DNA of 64,000 nt, taken from Streptomyces bungoensis (lineage in GTDB: Bacteria; Actinomycetota; Actinomycetes; Streptomycetales; Streptomycetaceae). Made by a program: the position numbers and the translations under genes. The notes beneath the pieces were generated by a model that saw only the letters and a list, made by a program, of their open reading frames with translations, was not told the origin of the DNA and did not search any database. Every line of letters starts with the position of its first letter. Position 1 is the first letter of the stretch. Location of the stretch: assembly GCF_001514215.1 (NCBI RefSeq), contig NZ_KQ948876.1, forward strand, positions 1 to 64,000, written 5' to 3'. Below are positions 62,830 through 64,000 of the stretch, piece by piece.

Positions 62830-63321
62830 GTGGAGTTCGACGTCACGATCGAGATCCCGAAGGGTTCGCGCAACAAGTACGAGGTGGACCACGAGACCGG
62901 TCGGATCCGCCTGGACCGTCGTCTCTTCACCTCGACCGCCTACCCGACCGACTACGGCTTCGTCGAGAACACCCTCGGCGAGGACGGCGACCCGCTGGAC
63001 GCGCTGGTCATTCTTGACGAGCCGACCTTCCCGGGCTGCCTGATCAAGTGCCGCGCGATCGGCATGTTCCGGATGACGGACGAGGCCGGCGGCGACGACA
63101 AGCTGCTGTGCGTCCCGGCGACGGACCCGCGCGTGGAGCACCTGCGCGACATCCACCACGTGTCGGAGTTCGACCGCCTGGAGATCCAGCACTTCTTCGA
63201 GGTGTACAAGGACCTGGAGCCCGGCAAGTCCGTCGAGGGCGCCAACTGGGTGGGCCGTACGGACGCCGAGGCGGAGATCGAGCGGTCGTACAAGCGCTTC
63301 AAGGAGCAGGGCGGTCACTGA
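62830..63321 (+). CDS. ppa: inorganic pyrophosphatase
   Basis: Family I soluble enzyme that hydrolyses pyrophosphate. The 163-residue product starts MEFDVTIEIPKGSRNKYEVD; catalytic Asp residues are in DPLDALVILDEP-type block GEDGDPLDALV and in CVPATDPR, and Tyr/Lys in the C-terminal HFFEVYKDLEPGK. The GTG at 62830 with GGAGGAG six bases upstream is chosen over ATGs at 62806 and 62815. It ends at a strong terminator. Confidence 0.95.
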   Translation: MEFDVTIEIPKGSRNKYEVDHETGRIRLDRRLFTSTAYPTDYGFVENTLGEDGDPLDALVILDEPTFPGCLIKCRAIGMFRMTDEAGGDDKLLCVPATDPRVEHLRDIHHVSEFDRLEIQHFFEVYKDLEPGKSVEGANWVGRTDAEAEIERSYKRFKEQGGH

Positions 63322-63334
63322 CCCCCGGTTCGTG

Positions 63335-63369
63335 ACGGGCCGCACACACGCGCCGTGTGTGCGGCCCGT
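63335..63369 (+). terminator. Rho-independent terminator after ppa
   Basis: A perfect 16-bp stem (63335-63350 with 63354-63369) with a CGC loop is followed by TTTGCGT, 13 bases after the ppa stop. Confidence 0.85.
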
Positions 63370-63439
63370 TTGCGTGTCGGCCGTGCGCGCATGCGCATAC
63401 TGTGGTTTGCGCGAAGTGTCGTTCAGGAAGCGGTGTGAG

Positions 63440-64000
63440 GTGACGGAGGCGGAGGAGCGGAAGCCCCGGTCGGACGAGGCGCGGTACGACCCCGAGATCA
63501 CGTCCGAGTTCGCCGTACCCCAGGGCCTGGAGCTGGCCCGGGCGGGTGCCGAGCCGGAGACCACGTCCGAGTTCGCCGTCCCCGAGGGACTGCAGACGCC
63601 GCAGGCGCCGAGCGCCGAGCCGGAGGGGTCGGCGTTCACCCGGCCGCGCACCTACAGCGCCAAGGACGCCCCGCCCGCGTTCACCCCGGCGGCCGGCATG
63701 CCGGTGGTCAGCCTGGTGAAGGACGCGCCCTGGCAGGACCGGATGCGCACGATGCTGCGCATGCCGGTGGCCGAGCGGCCGGCGCCCGAGCCCGTCCAGC
63801 GGGCCGACGAGGCCGGGCCCGCCGTCCCGCGCGTGCTCGACCTGACCCTGCGTATCGGTGAGCTGCTGCTGGCCGGCGGTGAGGGCGCGGAGGACGTGGA
63901 GGCCGCGATGTTCGCGGTGTGCCGGTCCTACGGCCTGGACCGCTGCGAGCCGAACGTCACCTTCACCCTGCTGTCGATCTCGCACCAGCCGTCCCTGGTG
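63440..64000 (+). CDS. threonine/serine exporter (ThrE) family protein, N-terminal part
   Basis: Incomplete: the frame is still open at the window's end after 187 codons. The first 125 residues are a long Pro/Glu/Ala-rich cytoplasmic extension with a near-duplicate, ITSEFAVPQGLE and TTSEFAVPEGLQ. Residues from about 135 match the ThrE start: VLDLTLRIGELLLAGGEGAEDVEAAMFAVCRSYGLDRCEPNVTFTLLSIS in pieces. The family exports threonine/serine through a ten-helix membrane domain that should follow. The GTG at 63440 has GTGTGAG just before it; the start could be shifted. Confidence 0.75.
   Translation, partial: MTEAEERKPRSDEARYDPEITSEFAVPQGLELARAGAEPETTSEFAVPEGLQTPQAPSAEPEGSAFTRPRTYSAKDAPPAFTPAAGMPVVSLVKDAPWQDRMRTMLRMPVAERPAPEPVQRADEAGPAVPRVLDLTLRIGELLLAGGEGAEDVEAAMFAVCRSYGLDRCEPNVTFTLLSISHQPSLV

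Overview
The window is about 73% GC with strong third-position GC bias and carries hallmark streptomycete genes (sigE-cseABC, lsr2, a sigma-like/BACON fusion, bPH2 pairs, many leaderless promoters). Gene content and order closely follow the core-chromosome interval of Streptomyces coelicolor that starts at the auxiliary tryptophanyl-tRNA synthetase and ends at inorganic pyrophosphatase, so this is core Streptomyces chromosome. I see no insertion sequence, prophage, CRISPR array or tRNA gene. That species comparison is from memory, not from a search.

Layout. 1-0.25 kb: what looks like the promoter/leader of an rRNA operon running leftwards off the window. 0.4-1.6 kb: trpS behind a Trp-codon leader peptide and attenuator. 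1.6-5.1 kb: proC, an ABC exporter under a leaderless promoter buried in a perfect palindrome, two small proteins. 5.3-12 kb: a Ser/Thr kinase with a PQQ propeller, ilvD, a TetR regulator coupled to a sugar-phosphate isomerase-like protein, Ppx/GppA. 12-19.4 kb: a Cys-rich protein, the sigma-like/zinc-finger/BACON membrane protein, radA, disA, a Gly/Ser-linker protein, mutY. 19.7-23 kb: sigE-cseA-cseB-cseC envelope-stress operon. 23-27 kb: a drug exporter with divergent TetR, an M23 peptidase with a long leader that may be a c-di-AMP riboswitch, an acid phosphatase. 27-34 kb: clpC with two ClgR-type sites, a repeat-expanded protein, lsr2, an ArgA-like acetyltransferase, a BlaI regulator and small proteins.

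34-39.5 kb is one tightly packed minus-strand operon for cofactor supply (DUF2520 - panC - nadB - nadC - coaX). 39.6-49.6 kb holds a beta-eliminating lyase, a NarL-type two-component system, a MidA-family methyltransferase facing an orphan nuoD, a bPH2 pair, a coiled-coil membrane protein and an esterase. 49.7-55.7 kb has an MprF-like lysyltransferase-domain protein with a possible ECF promoter, then folate genes folP, folB, folK and folE. 55.8-64 kb is the conserved ftsH - hpt - tilS block, a DUF2342 metalloprotease-like protein, a PBP4-type carboxypeptidase, ppa and the start of a ThrE-type exporter.

Themes: cell-envelope sensing and remodelling (SigE-Cse, PBP4, M23, MprF-like, Ser/Thr kinase), protein quality control (ClpC, FtsH), genome maintenance with c-di-AMP signalling (RadA, DisA, MutY), and folate/NAD/CoA supply. 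Strikingly, many genes share a TANNNT hexamer 6-7 bases before the start codon, the signature of leaderless transcripts.
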